Of a stretch of 37,433 nucleotides of DNA, positions 16,332-27,109 are shown piece by piece (position 1 is the stretch's first letter; every line of letters begins with the position of its first letter). The notes under the pieces were generated by a model, which saw nothing but the letters and a program-made list of their open reading frames with translations, did not search any database and had not been told where the DNA came from. Location of the stretch: assembly GCA_019240215.1 (NCBI GenBank), contig JAFAYQ010000066.1, positions 1 to 37,433 of the forward strand. Reading direction: 5' to 3'. The stretch is from Actinomycetota bacterium. GTDB taxonomy: Bacteria > Actinomycetota > Actinomycetes > Streptosporangiales > Streptosporangiaceae. Position numbers and translations under genes: made by a program.

Positions 16332-16350
16332 GTCACAAAATGTCATAGCG
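16332..16350 (+). promoter_or_regulatory. MtrA-like direct-repeat box upstream of the DUF5999 gene
   Basis: GTCACAAAAT-GTCATAGCG is two half-sites in direct orientation ten bases apart. The mycobacterial response regulator MtrA is reported to bind direct repeats of GTCACAGCG; the second half differs by one base and the first shares GTCACA. The 10-mer GTCACAAAAT recurs at 16805-16814 beyond the gene. Assignment to MtrA is inference. Confidence 0.4.
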
Positions 16351-16483
16351 GATAGCCCACCGGAAGCTACAAAAGGCGCTCCGGAAAACGGTCAGAACGA
16401 GCCATGTTGCAGCCGGCACTGGCTGCGGCACACTAGCATGTGATTCAGAACACGCACGAATTAGAAGCTGCAAGGAGCACGAC

Positions 16484-16720
16484 ATGTGCCAACACACGCC
16501 ACGGTGTCCGGAGGCGTCCGCCTCGGACCGTGAGGCGGCGCGGACGCTCGCAAGTCACCCTGATCAGGGGTGGAGCCTCCTCTGCAACGGGATCGTTATT
16601 TTCGAAGACACCGGTGAGCTGCTGCCGGGGGGTATGTGCATCGACCCGCACAGGCCCACTGACCTGGTGTTTAAGTCGACGGTCAGTTCCAGTCACCCCG
16701 GACACGCCCCCGCCGCCTAA
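16484..16720 (+). CDS. DUF5999 cysteine-containing mini-protein
   Basis: 78 residues. The sequence MCQHTPRCPEA at the start and HPDQGWSLLCNGIVIFEDTG in the middle identify the DUF5999 family, short cytosolic proteins common in Streptomyces and relatives with no known function. Conserved cysteines at positions 2, 8 and 34 and H4 could bind metal or respond to redox state. AAGGAG at 16472-16477 lies six bases before the ATG. The tail after GELLPGG diverges from the usual LPDGxIIxPHRP ending but keeps PHRP. A 670-base regulatory spacer lies upstream and a strong terminator overlaps the 3' end, so it is a single-gene transcription unit. Confidence 0.9.
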   Translation: MCQHTPRCPEASASDREAARTLASHPDQGWSLLCNGIVIFEDTGELLPGGMCIDPHRPTDLVFKSTVSSSHPGHAPAA

Positions 16721-16738
16721 GACGGCCGGGGCTTTTTT
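16706..16738 (+). terminator. Intrinsic terminator with the DUF5999 stop codon in its loop
   Basis: GCCCC-C-GCCG (16706-16715) pairs with CGGC-C-GGGGC (16723-16732), nine pairs with one internal C.C mismatch, a 7-base loop and then six T residues (16733-16738). The TAA stop at 16718-16720 lies in the loop, so the stem uses the last coding codons. Confidence 0.88.
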
Positions 16739-16739
16739 C

Positions 16740-16957
16740 TTAAGTTCGTCCGAAAGATCGCTGAAGTCATTCGGGGCGGCGCCAAGCGCACCGTTCGGGG
16801 TTTGGTCACAAAATCATATCGGCGTTCATGGCATGGCAATGAGATCGTTACCAATGGGTGAATACGAAGCGCCGCCTCCGTTCACAGGCGGTTACTGCGC
16901 CCCATTGAGTCCCCTTTTGCGACACCTGTTACCGGGCCCGCTGGTTTTGGCCACTCC
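16740..16957. other. Convergent spacer, no gene seen
   Basis: This stretch between two gene 3' ends has no convincing coding frame. It repeats GTCACAAAAT (16805-16814), carries three GTTAC words (16847, 16891 and 16928 region) and a CCGCCT/AGGCGG hairpin (16872-16891). Promoter-like motifs between convergent genes are unexpected; an unannotated small RNA is possible but unsupported. Confidence 0.4.
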
Positions 16958-17698
16958 TCAGGGCACCAAGGCCACCACCCCGGGCAGCCACGCGGCGACC
17001 GCGCCGGCCACGACGGCAGGCTTTTTCGAAAGCGAATGGGTCTCCCCTTTGAGCACGACGACCTCGATCGAGGCGTCCCCGGCTGGGATCCCAAACGAGT
17101 CCCGGTCCCCGTTGAGGACCAGAACGTGCGCGCCACCGGCCGTCGCCGCGCGCAGCTCCGCCGCCCGGTCGGGCGGGAACGTGACCTCGCCGCTCCCCCG
17201 CGTCCGGCGGGCGGGCGGCTGCAGCGGGAACGCCAGCGCCAGGACCCCGCGGGCCCCCACCGCGGCCGCGGTCCGGCACGCCACCCGGGCCCCATTGCTC
17301 CGCCCGCCCTGGATCAGGGGCAGCTGGGCCTGGAAGGGCGCGATGGTGTCCCGCAACTCATGGGGCTGGTGAGCTTTTCGGGGCCGCTGGGTTCGTGACG
17401 GCGGGAGCGCGGGGCCTGCTGGGGACACCAGCCAGGTGATGAGCTCGGTCCAGGCCTGGTCCTGGCGGTCGGCGTGGCCGGGGGCGCGGGCGCCGCGGAC
17501 GCGGTAGGGCTGGGTGACCAGTGCCACTCCCCCGCCGCAGGCCAGCGCCGCGTCGCGGGCGGCGAACAGGTCGGGGGTATCGACGGTGCCGCCGGCCCCG
17601 TGGGTCAGCGCCAGCACGAACGACGGCGCGCCGCCGTCGGGCCCGGTCCAGTCGAGACGGGCCGGGCCCTCGGTGGTATCGACGTCGAAACTGGGCAA
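16958..17698 (-). CDS. Alpha/beta hydrolase, KANL3/TEX30-like family
   Basis: About 246 residues of alpha/beta-hydrolase fold. The oxyanion strand reads VLALTHGAGGT, the nucleophile elbow is GGRSNGARVA (serine in a non-classical RSNGA instead of GxSxG), the acid is in LVLNGDRDSFG and the histidine in KGETHSLS. These match the KANL3/TEX30-like dienelactone-hydrolase-related family; substrates are unknown. There is no ATG or GTG before the conserved N-terminus (LPSFDVDTTEGPARLDW). I chose TTG at 17698; CTG at 17707, overlapping the uvrA stop, is an alternative. Either way it follows uvrA with almost no gap and probably depends on uvrA transcription and translation. Confidence 0.8.
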   Translation of the reverse strand: MPSFDVDTTEGPARLDWTGPDGGAPSFVLALTHGAGGTVDTPDLFAARDAALACGGGVALVTQPYRVRGARAPGHADRQDQAWTELITWLVSPAGPALPPSRTQRPRKAHQPHELRDTIAPFQAQLPLIQGGRSNGARVACRTAAAVGARGVLALAFPLQPPARRTRGSGEVTFPPDRAAELRAATAGGAHVLVLNGDRDSFGIPAGDASIEVVVLKGETHSLSKKPAVVAGAVAAWLPGVVALVP

Positions 17699-17703
17699 TT
17701 TGG

Positions 17704-20559
<2,856 letters not shown>

Positions 20560-20639
20560 TGGGCTCTCTGCTCTCTCTGGCTCTTCGATGGGCTCAACGA
20601 GTTGACGCAGGTGCAAGGGGTGGGCACGGCGCCACTTCA

Positions 20640-20666
20640 ACTGTAGCCAGGGGGTCTGACAAAACC
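20640..20666 (-). promoter_or_regulatory. PafBC-type (RecA-independent) DNA-damage promoter of uvrA
   Basis: On the minus strand GGTTTTGTCAGACC (20666-20653) contains TTGTCA (20662-20657); exactly eleven bases later comes TACAGT (20645-20640). The published mycobacterial RecA-independent damage promoter is TTGTCRGTG-N8-TANNNT, recognised by PafBC with the housekeeping polymerase. The hexamers and spacing match, with two differences in the GTG triplet. The predicted leader to the GTG at 20559 is roughly 75 bases. Confidence 0.72.
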
Positions 20667-20779
20667 GGCCGCTTCCGGATCGCGGCCGTGCCCGTTACCG
20701 CCCGGCGGGAGCAACACCCAGGCGGGGTGGCGTGTTCCCGGGCGGGAGGGGGGCGCGGCGGTCGTGAGTGACGGCGGGG

Positions 20780-21652
20780 TCAGCCGGTCACCACGGCGAT
20801 CACCGTGGTGCCCGGGGCGAAGGTGCCGCGTCGGCCGTGGGCGTAGACGCCGTACAGCATTTTGGCCACGTAGACCCAGTCCAGGGTGAGGCCGTGCCGG
20901 GCCCGGAACCCGGCGATGAAGGCGTCCAGCTCCGGGGTGCGGCGGGCGAAGCCGCCGAAGTGGAACTCGTCGTCGACCCGCCAGTCGCCGCGGGGGCCGC
21001 CGAACGCCTCGTCCTGCAGGGCGCGGACGGCGGCGGGCAGGAACCCGGCGCCGCCCCGCAGGGCCGAGAAACCGACGGCCCGCTGGCCTTCGGTCAGCCC
21101 GGCGGCCACCCCGGCCAGGGTGCCGCCGGTCCCGCAGGGCACGCAGAGCACGTCGAACGGGACCGTGATCTCGGCCGTCAGCTCGGCGCAGCCGCGGGCG
21201 GCGAGGGCGTTGCTGCCGCCCTCGGGCAGCAGGTAGAAGTCGCCGAACTCCTCGCGCAAGGGGGCGATCACCGCGGCCGAGGTCTTGGCCCGGTAACTGG
21301 CCCGGTCCAGGTAGACCAGCCGCATGCCGCGGTCGGCGGCGTCGCGCAGCGAGGGATTGAGCGGCCGGTGCTCCTCGCCGCGGATGACCCCGACGGTCGC
21401 GAACCCGAACCGGGCCCCGGCCGCGGCGGTGGCCCGCACGTGATTGGAGTAGGCCCCGCCGAACGTCAGCAGCGTCCGCTGACCGGCCGCCCGGGCCGCC
21501 TCGAGGTTGTACTTCAGCTTGCGCCACTTGTTGCCCGGCAGGTCGGGGCTGATCAGATCGTCGCGTTTGAGGAAAAACCTGAACGGCACCTCCCCGAGCC
21601 CCGGGTCGGTGATCTCCTGCAACGGTGAGGGCAGGCAGAGCGCCTCGGCCAT
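20780..21652 (-). CDS. 1-aminocyclopropane-1-carboxylate deaminase / D-cysteine desulfhydrase family PLP enzyme
   Basis: 290 residues of fold-type II PLP enzyme. The start LPSPLQEITDPGLG, the segment LKRDDLISPDLPGNKWRKLKYNL with K42 as Schiff-base lysine, and LTFGGAYSNHVRATAAAG (the SNH motif) are diagnostic. PCGTGGTLAGVAAGL near 170-185 is the glycine-rich phosphate-binding loop. Relatives open ACC to 2-oxobutyrate and ammonia or eliminate sulfide from D-cysteine; residue-level discrimination is not safe here. At 290 residues it is slightly shorter than typical (about 300-340). It is transcribed divergently from an AraC regulator whose start codon is 13 bases from its own, so that regulator is the obvious candidate controller. 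Confidence 0.88.
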   Translation of the reverse strand: MAEALCLPSPLQEITDPGLGEVPFRFFLKRDDLISPDLPGNKWRKLKYNLEAARAAGQRTLLTFGGAYSNHVRATAAAGARFGFATVGVIRGEEHRPLNPSLRDAADRGMRLVYLDRASYRAKTSAAVIAPLREEFGDFYLLPEGGSNALAARGCAELTAEITVPFDVLCVPCGTGGTLAGVAAGLTEGQRAVGFSALRGGAGFLPAAVRALQDEAFGGPRGDWRVDDEFHFGGFARRTPELDAFIAGFRARHGLTLDWVYVAKMLYGVYAHGRRGTFAPGTTVIAVVTG

Positions 21653-21665
21653 AGGGTGAAAGCCT

Positions 21666-22472
21666 ATGCACTTCGCCGTGCGGCCGCGGTCACCCCGGCT
21701 GGCCCCGTTCGTGAGCGCCCTCGGCTACTACGAGAGCGACCTGCCCGCGGGCCGGGACCGGGTGCTGCCCGGCGGCGGCACCGACCTCATGGTCAACCTG
21801 CACGAGGACGAGTTCCGCACGTACCACGGCCCGGCCCGCGCGGAAGTGCGGCGTTCCGCCGGGGCGGTGCTGGCCGGGCCGGATGAGCGCGCGGTGGTCA
21901 TCGACACCGCCGACCAGCGGCGGGGGTTGTCGGTCGGGTTCACACCGGCCGGGGCGGCCGCGTTCTTCGGGGTGCCGCTGGGCGAGACCGCTGGCCAGCT
22001 TGTCGCCCTCGAGCAGCTGTGGGGGCGGGACGGCGCGGTGCTGCGTGACCGGCTGCTGGCGGCGGCGGTCCCGGACCGGCAGTTCGCAGTGCTTGAGGAG
22101 GTCCTGCTGGCCCGGCTGGCCGGGCCGCCCGCGTTCCTGGCCGCGATCCAGTTCGCGGCGGCCGAGCTGGGGCGGGGACGGCGGGTCGCCGATGTGGGCG
22201 CCGAGCTGGGCCTCAGCCCGCGCACGTTCACCCGGCGGTTCCGGGCCGGCACCGGGCTGACGCCCAAGCGGTACGCCCGCATCCAGCGGCTGCAGCGGTT
22301 GCTGGTCACGGCCACGGCCGGGCCGGCCGTGGACTGGGCGCGGCTGGCGGCCGAGCACGGGTACTGCGACCAGGCCCATCTGATCGACGACTTCCGGGAG
22401 CTGACCGGGGTGACCCCGGGTGGCTACCGGCCGCGGTCGGCCGCCGAGCACAACCACCTGCCGCTGGCCTGA
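21666..22472 (+). CDS. AraC-family transcriptional regulator
   Basis: 268 residues. The N-terminal half (1-150) is the sensor domain found in actinobacterial AraC proteins of the DUF6597 type (RLAPFVSALGYYES; VLPGGGTDLMVNL). The C-terminal half (about 165-260) is the double helix-turn-helix: RRVADVGAELGLSPRTFTRRFRAGTG for the first, LAAEHGYCDQAHLIDDFRELTGVTPGGYR for the second with the F/Y-Q-P-like end GVTPGGYR. It probably regulates itself and the divergent PLP enzyme. The ATG at 21666 is supported by AGGG nine bases upstream and by family alignment of the N-terminus. The effector is unknown. Confidence 0.9.
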   Translation: MHFAVRPRSPRLAPFVSALGYYESDLPAGRDRVLPGGGTDLMVNLHEDEFRTYHGPARAEVRRSAGAVLAGPDERAVVIDTADQRRGLSVGFTPAGAAAFFGVPLGETAGQLVALEQLWGRDGAVLRDRLLAAAVPDRQFAVLEEVLLARLAGPPAFLAAIQFAAAELGRGRRVADVGAELGLSPRTFTRRFRAGTGLTPKRYARIQRLQRLLVTATAGPAVDWARLAAEHGYCDQAHLIDDFRELTGVTPGGYRPRSAAEHNHLPLA

Positions 22473-22548
22473 CGTTTTTCGCCAATCGGAGCGGGCGGCG
22501 GGCGCCTAGGCTCGGGGCAGCCCGCCAGCACTCGATCAGGAGGAGCCG

Positions 22549-22920
22549 ATGCCGCCCACCGTCCGTCACGGCAAGGTGTGTTACCTGCAGATCCCGGCGG
22601 CCGACGCGGCCGCCTCGGCGCGGTTCTACCAGGAGGTCTTCGGCTGGTCGGTTCGCCGGCACGGCGACGGGACACCGGCCTTCGACGACAGCATCGGCGA
22701 AGTGAGCGGGATGTGGGTCGAGGGGCGCAAGCCGTGGGCGGGTGAGCCGGGGCTGATCGTCGACATCATGGTCGACGACGCCGAGCAGACCGTGGCGGCG
22801 ATCGTGGCCCACGGGGGTGAGATCGTGCAGCCGATCGGCGGCGACGCCCCGGAGATCACCGCCCGATTCCGGGACCCGGGTGGCAACATCCTGGGCATTT
22901 ACCAGGAACCAGGTCAATAG
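22549..22920 (+). CDS. VOC-fold (glyoxalase/dioxygenase superfamily) protein
   Basis: 123 residues, a single-domain vicinal-oxygen-chelate protein. Two beta-alpha-beta-beta-beta modules are evident: HGKVCYLQIPAADAAASARFYQEVFGW and LIVDIMVDDAEQTVAAIVAHGGEIV, ending with RFRDPGGNILGIYQEP. The metal-ligand pattern is partial (His at the first strand, Glu near the end), so it may bind metal or act as a ligand-binding protein. Relatives are glyoxalases, antibiotic-binding proteins and uncharacterised enzymes. AGGAGGAG (22538-22545) precedes the ATG by three to four bases, a strong ribosome-binding site. No functional link to neighbours is evident. Confidence 0.88.
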   Translation: MPPTVRHGKVCYLQIPAADAAASARFYQEVFGWSVRRHGDGTPAFDDSIGEVSGMWVEGRKPWAGEPGLIVDIMVDDAEQTVAAIVAHGGEIVQPIGGDAPEITARFRDPGGNILGIYQEPGQ

Positions 22921-22982
22921 CCTCCGTGGGTGGCTCACTGGCCTACGGAGCACTGTAATCAATTGGTTGCAATCGGTATTCG

Positions 22983-24422
22983 CTAGGCCAAGCGGGTGCC
23001 AGCGCTGCTGCGTACCATGAGCGCGTGACTTACACCGGGAATGTGAAGGTCGGCGGGCCGTCCGACACGCGTGAGATCGACGGCCTGACCGTGACCAAGC
23101 TGGCCGTCGGCCCGATGGACAACAACGCCTATCTGCTCCGGGACACCGGTACCGGCGAGGGCCTGCTCATCGACGCCGCGAACGAGCCCGAGCGCGTCAT
23201 CGAAATGGTCGGCGACACGCCGATCACCTGGCTGGTGACCACCCACCGGCACTTTGACCACTGGCAGGCGCTGAAAGAGGTGCACGACGCGATCGGCGGG
23301 GTGGTGGTGGCGCATACGGCCGACGCCCCCGAGCTGCCGATCGCGGTCGACGACGATCTGTCCGACGGCGACATCCTGCGGTTCGGCGACGCCGCGGTGT
23401 CGGTGATCCACCTGCGCGGGCACACCCCGGGCAGCGTGGCCATCCTCTACGACGCCGAGGGCCGCCTGGCCGACACGCCGCACCTGTTCACCGGGGACTC
23501 GCTGTTCCCGGGCGGGCCGGGCAAGACCAACAGCCCCGCGGACTTCAACTCGCTGATGGACGACCTCGAGGAGCGGGTGTTCGGGCGGCTGCCCGACGCC
23601 ACCTGGGTCTACCCCGGCCACGGGGCCGACACCACCCTGGGCGCCGAGCGCCCGCACCTGGGTGAGTGGCGCGCCCGCGGCTGGTAACAGGTCTAGTCGG
23701 TAACGGACCTCGGGCACCCCGGCGAAGCTGGGGTGCTCCGGGCCCTTGCGCCGGAACCCGGCCCGTTCGTAGAACCGGCGGGCCCGCCGGTTGTCCCGCA
23801 GCACCCACAAGATGATCCGCGGGTACCCCGCCGCCCGGACCTCGGCCAGCACCCGGTCCATCAGCGCCCAGCCGATGCCGGTCGACCACCAGTCCGGGTG
23901 CAGGTAGAGCGCGTACAGTTCGGCCGCCGAGGGCTGAGAGCTCGAGCTCCGATCGGGCGCGGCGCCGGCCTGGGGTGGGCGGGGCAGCCCATCGACAGCC
24001 CTTTCAATACCGTAAGAAGCGAAACCGGCGACGGCGGGGACGGGCGCTACGGCGGGCACCGGCGCGGGACCGGGCGGGGTTGAGCCGGGCTGGTGGGGCG
24101 CGGGCTGGTCGGGCGCCGCGGGCTGGTCGGGCGCCGCGGGCTGGTACGGCGCCGCGGGCTGGTACGGCGCGGCGGGTTTGCGGGGCTGATGTGGCGAGGC
24201 GGCTTGGGGCTCACGGGCCGGGGCTTCGGCGACGAGGACGTGGCGCCAGGGGCGGGTGGCGAGGAACTGGCGTTCGCGGGCGGGGTTGGCGTCGGCGACG
24301 ACCTGGGCGATGACGTCGGGCGGGAGGATGCCGTCGTAGGCGGCGGGCCAGCTGGCCTGGCGGACGGCGACGATGGCAGCAGCGTCGGCCGGGGTGGCGG
24401 GGCGGATGTTCGGTGGTGCCAC
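22983..24422 (-). CDS. GNAT acetyltransferase with repeat-rich insert; frame lacks its expected stop
   Basis: From GTG 24422 the GNAT fold begins with IRPATPADAAAIVAVRQASW, then a strand ending RHVLVAE. It resumes with GFASYGIER and the acetyl-CoA core LYLHPDWWSTGIGWALMDRVL, and ends RRKGPEHPSF...VRYRLDL, near 23690. Between VLVAE and GFASYG lies a Pro/Ala/Gln-rich insert of about 60 residues. Family members end near VRYRLDL, but here no stop occurs: the frame runs on, fully antisense to the MBL gene, until 22983 (479 codons). A TAG sits one frame off at the expected end (CTAG at 23693-23696), so a one-base indel or a truly extended tail are both possible. The functional domain is 23690-24422; the rest is doubtful. 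Confidence 0.7.
   Translation of the reverse strand: MAPPNIRPATPADAAAIVAVRQASWPAAYDGILPPDVIAQVVADANPARERQFLATRPWRHVLVAEAPAREPQAASPHQPRKPAAPYQPAAPYQPAAPDQPAAPDQPAPHQPGSTPPGPAPVPAVAPVPAVAGFASYGIERAVDGLPRPPQAGAAPDRSSSSQPSAAELYALYLHPDWWSTGIGWALMDRVLAEVRAAGYPRIILWVLRDNRRARRFYERAGFRRKGPEHPSFAGVPEVRYRLDLLPAAGAPLTQVRALGAQGGVGPVAGVDPGGVGQPPEHPLLEVVHQRVEVRGAVGLARPAREQRVPGEQVRRVGQAALGVVEDGHAARGVPAQVDHRHRGVAEPQDVAVGQIVVDRDRQLGGVGRMRHHHPADRVVHLFQRLPVVKVPVGGHQPGDRRVADHFDDALGLVRGVDEQALAGTGVPEQIGVVVHRADGQLGHGQAVDLTRVGRPADLHIPGVSHALMVRSSAGTRLA
23013..23018 (+). promoter_or_regulatory. Possible leaderless -10 box of the MBL gene
   Basis: TACCAT fits TANNNT and ends six bases before the GTG at 23025, as in leaderless actinobacterial transcripts. 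No clear -35 is visible and there is no Shine-Dalgarno. Confidence 0.35.
23025..23687 (+). CDS. MBL-fold metallo-hydrolase (glyoxalase II-like)
   Basis: 220 residues of metallo-beta-lactamase fold. The metal motif is TTHRHFDHW with H74, H76, D78 and H79; further ligands appear in HLRGHTPGSV (His near 139), FTGDSLFPGG (Asp) and VYPGHGADTTLGAERPH (His). These support a binuclear zinc or iron site and thioester or ester hydrolysis like glyoxalase II; the substrate is unknown. The N-terminus (VKVGGPSDTREIDGLTVTKLAVGPMDNNAYLL) is characteristic of an actinobacterial subfamily encoded beside uvrA. Here three genes separate it from uvrA. The GTG start follows a possible -10 box directly. Confidence 0.92.
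   Translation: MTYTGNVKVGGPSDTREIDGLTVTKLAVGPMDNNAYLLRDTGTGEGLLIDAANEPERVIEMVGDTPITWLVTTHRHFDHWQALKEVHDAIGGVVVAHTADAPELPIAVDDDLSDGDILRFGDAAVSVIHLRGHTPGSVAILYDAEGRLADTPHLFTGDSLFPGGPGKTNSPADFNSLMDDLEERVFGRLPDATWVYPGHGADTTLGAERPHLGEWRARGW
24102..24173. repeat. Four 18-bp tandem repeats inside the acetyltransferase gene
   Basis: Units start at 24102, 24120, 24138 and 24156. The first two are identical (GGGCTGGTCGGGCGCCGC); the others carry a TAC variant. They encode six-residue units PAAPYQ and PAAPDQ in the GNAT insert, keep the reading frame, and are prone to copy-number change. Confidence 0.9.
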
Positions 24423-24450
24423 CGGGTCAGCGTACGGCGCGCGAGGTGAG

Positions 24451-24487
24451 CCGGGGCCGCCGCGCAAGCGGGACGCGGCGGACCCGG
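24451..24487. terminator. Strong GC hairpin between the lacI-type gene and the acetyltransferase gene
   Basis: CCGCCGCG (24457-24464) pairs perfectly with CGCGGCGG (24474-24481) around a 9-base loop, extended by CCGGG/CCCGG after a one-base offset. It lies after the LacI stop and before the GNAT start. No T-run follows on either strand, so it could slow or end transcription only in the actinobacterial U-less manner. Confidence 0.4.
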
Positions 24488-24522
24488 CCCGGCCCACCGG
24501 CCGCCGGGGGCGGGGTGGGTGA

Positions 24523-25560
24523 TCAGGGGTTCTCGTCGGCCGGCGGGCAGCCGCAGCTGCGGCGGACGACGAGTTCGGTGGGCAGGGTTTCGGCCCGGGG
24601 CGGCTCGGTGTTGCCCTCGATCCGCTCCAGCAGCCGGGCGGCCGCCCGCACGCCCAGCTCGCGGACGGGCTGGCCGACGGTGGTGAGCGGCGGTTCCACC
24701 ACCCGGCCCGGGAACACGTTGTCGAAGCCGGTCACCGCCACGTCGGCCGGGACCGCGATGCCGGATCGCTGCAGCTCGCGCATGACGCCGATCGCCATCT
24801 GGTCGTTGGCGCAGGCCACTGCCTCGGGGATGGCCTCCCGTCCGAGCAGCACGCGGGCGGCGGTGCGGCCGCTGGCCTCGGAGAAATCACCACCGGGGAC
24901 CACGTCGACGGTCGCCCCGGGCACGCGGTGCACGGCCGCCGAGAACGCCGCCACCCGTTCGACCGCGTCGGGGGCGTCGGACGGCCCACCGACGAAGCCG
25001 AGCCGCCGGTAACCGTGGTCGCTGGTCAGGTGCCCGGCCATCGCCCGCATGCCGCCCGGGTTGTCGACCCGGAGCACGTCGAGGCCGGTGTCCCCGGGCG
25101 AGGCGGCGATCGACACCACCGGCAGCCGCCGGGCCAGCGCCCGCAGCTGGGCCGGGGCGAGTGCGTCCTCCACCACCAGCAGGCCGTCGACCTTGCCGGA
25201 CAGCGCCCGGATGCGGCTCGCGAACGGCTCCCCGCTGGGCCCGAACGACAGCAGCAGCGAGGTGTCGGTGCCGCGCAGCACCGCCTCGACCGCGTGCACC
25301 ACCACGTCCACGAACAGCAGGCCGTCGCGCTCGATGTCGGTCTCGTTGACGCCGCGTTCCAGCCCGACCAGGCCGATGATCTCCTTGCGGCGCCGGGACA
25401 GCCCCTGGGCGGAGGCGTCGGGGACGAAACCGACCTCCTCGATCACGGCCAGCACCCGGTCCCGGGTTACCGGCCGGACCAGGTCCGAGCCGCGCATCAC
25501 GCGGGATACCGTGGCCGTCGAGACCCCGGCCAGGCGGGCGACGTCGTACACGGTGGGCAT
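24523..25560 (-). CDS. LacI-family transcriptional repressor
   Basis: 345 residues. The DNA-binding head (1-58) reads TVYDVARLAGVSTATVSRVMRG with the hinge-helix segment DASAQGLSRRR. The periplasmic-binding-like core follows (IIGLVGLERG; VDGLLVVEDALAPAQL; GFVGGPSDAPDAVERV; VAVTGFDNVFPGRVVEPPLTTV), ending in RRSCGCPP. It should bind a sugar or sugar phosphate and leave its operator when induced. The divergent gene is a GH1 beta-glucosidase 109 bases away, and a LacI-type operator lies between them, so it very likely represses that gene and itself. The natural inducer is probably a beta-glucoside or its product. Confidence 0.93.
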   Translation of the reverse strand: MPTVYDVARLAGVSTATVSRVMRGSDLVRPVTRDRVLAVIEEVGFVPDASAQGLSRRRKEIIGLVGLERGVNETDIERDGLLFVDVVVHAVEAVLRGTDTSLLLSFGPSGEPFASRIRALSGKVDGLLVVEDALAPAQLRALARRLPVVSIAASPGDTGLDVLRVDNPGGMRAMAGHLTSDHGYRRLGFVGGPSDAPDAVERVAAFSAAVHRVPGATVDVVPGGDFSEASGRTAARVLLGREAIPEAVACANDQMAIGVMRELQRSGIAVPADVAVTGFDNVFPGRVVEPPLTTVGQPVRELGVRAAARLLERIEGNTEPPRAETLPTELVVRRSCGCPPADENP

Positions 25561-25585
25561 GGACCATTCCTCGTAGGCGAGAATG

Positions 25586-25623
25586 TTGGATTGTGATCGT
25601 AGAAGGGGATGTAAGCGGTGTCA
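25586..25623 (+). promoter_or_regulatory. LacI/CRE-type operator overlapping the beta-glucosidase promoter
   Basis: TGTAAGCGGTGTCA (25610-25623) matches the symmetric LacI-family consensus TGWNANCGNTNWCA at every defined position on both strands. A weak promoter, TTGGAT (25586-25591), 18-base spacer, TGTAAG (25610-25615), places the operator over the -10 box, so the repressor would block polymerase. Confidence 0.68.
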
Positions 25624-25669
25624 ATGCCGGACGGGGAACACAGATCGAACGACCAGACAAGGAGAACAG

Positions 25670-27079
<1,410 letters not shown>

Positions 27080-27109
27080 GCCTGGTCAGCGAGCCGTGGT
27101 GACCCGTGG

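Larger units (their letters stand above)
15812..16483. other. Long AT-richer regulatory spacer upstream of the DUF5999 gene
   Basis: About 670 bases with lower GC than the surroundings and no convincing gene: frames at 16107-16355 (plus) and 15867-16229 (minus) lack family resemblance. It contains GGWCTAG words at 15842, 15864, 16234 and 16248 (the CTAG core is rare in such genomes), three 14-bp direct repeats, a GTCACAAAAT motif and a GCAGCC/GGCTGC hairpin (16409-16426). A possible -10 box TAGCAT lies at 16434-16439, though the nearest TTGCAG (16407-16412) is 21 bases away. The density of signals suggests complex control of the small downstream gene. Confidence 0.55.

Noticed and set aside
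15867..16355. Small open frames in the spacer (16107-16355 plus, 15867-16229 minus)
   Set aside because: No good ribosome-binding site, no domain resemblance, and a base composition unlike the coding genes; they also span the repeat array.
20560..20640. N-terminal extension of UvrA by 27 residues
   Set aside because: The extension is not conserved in the family and would begin at the -10 box of the predicted promoter.
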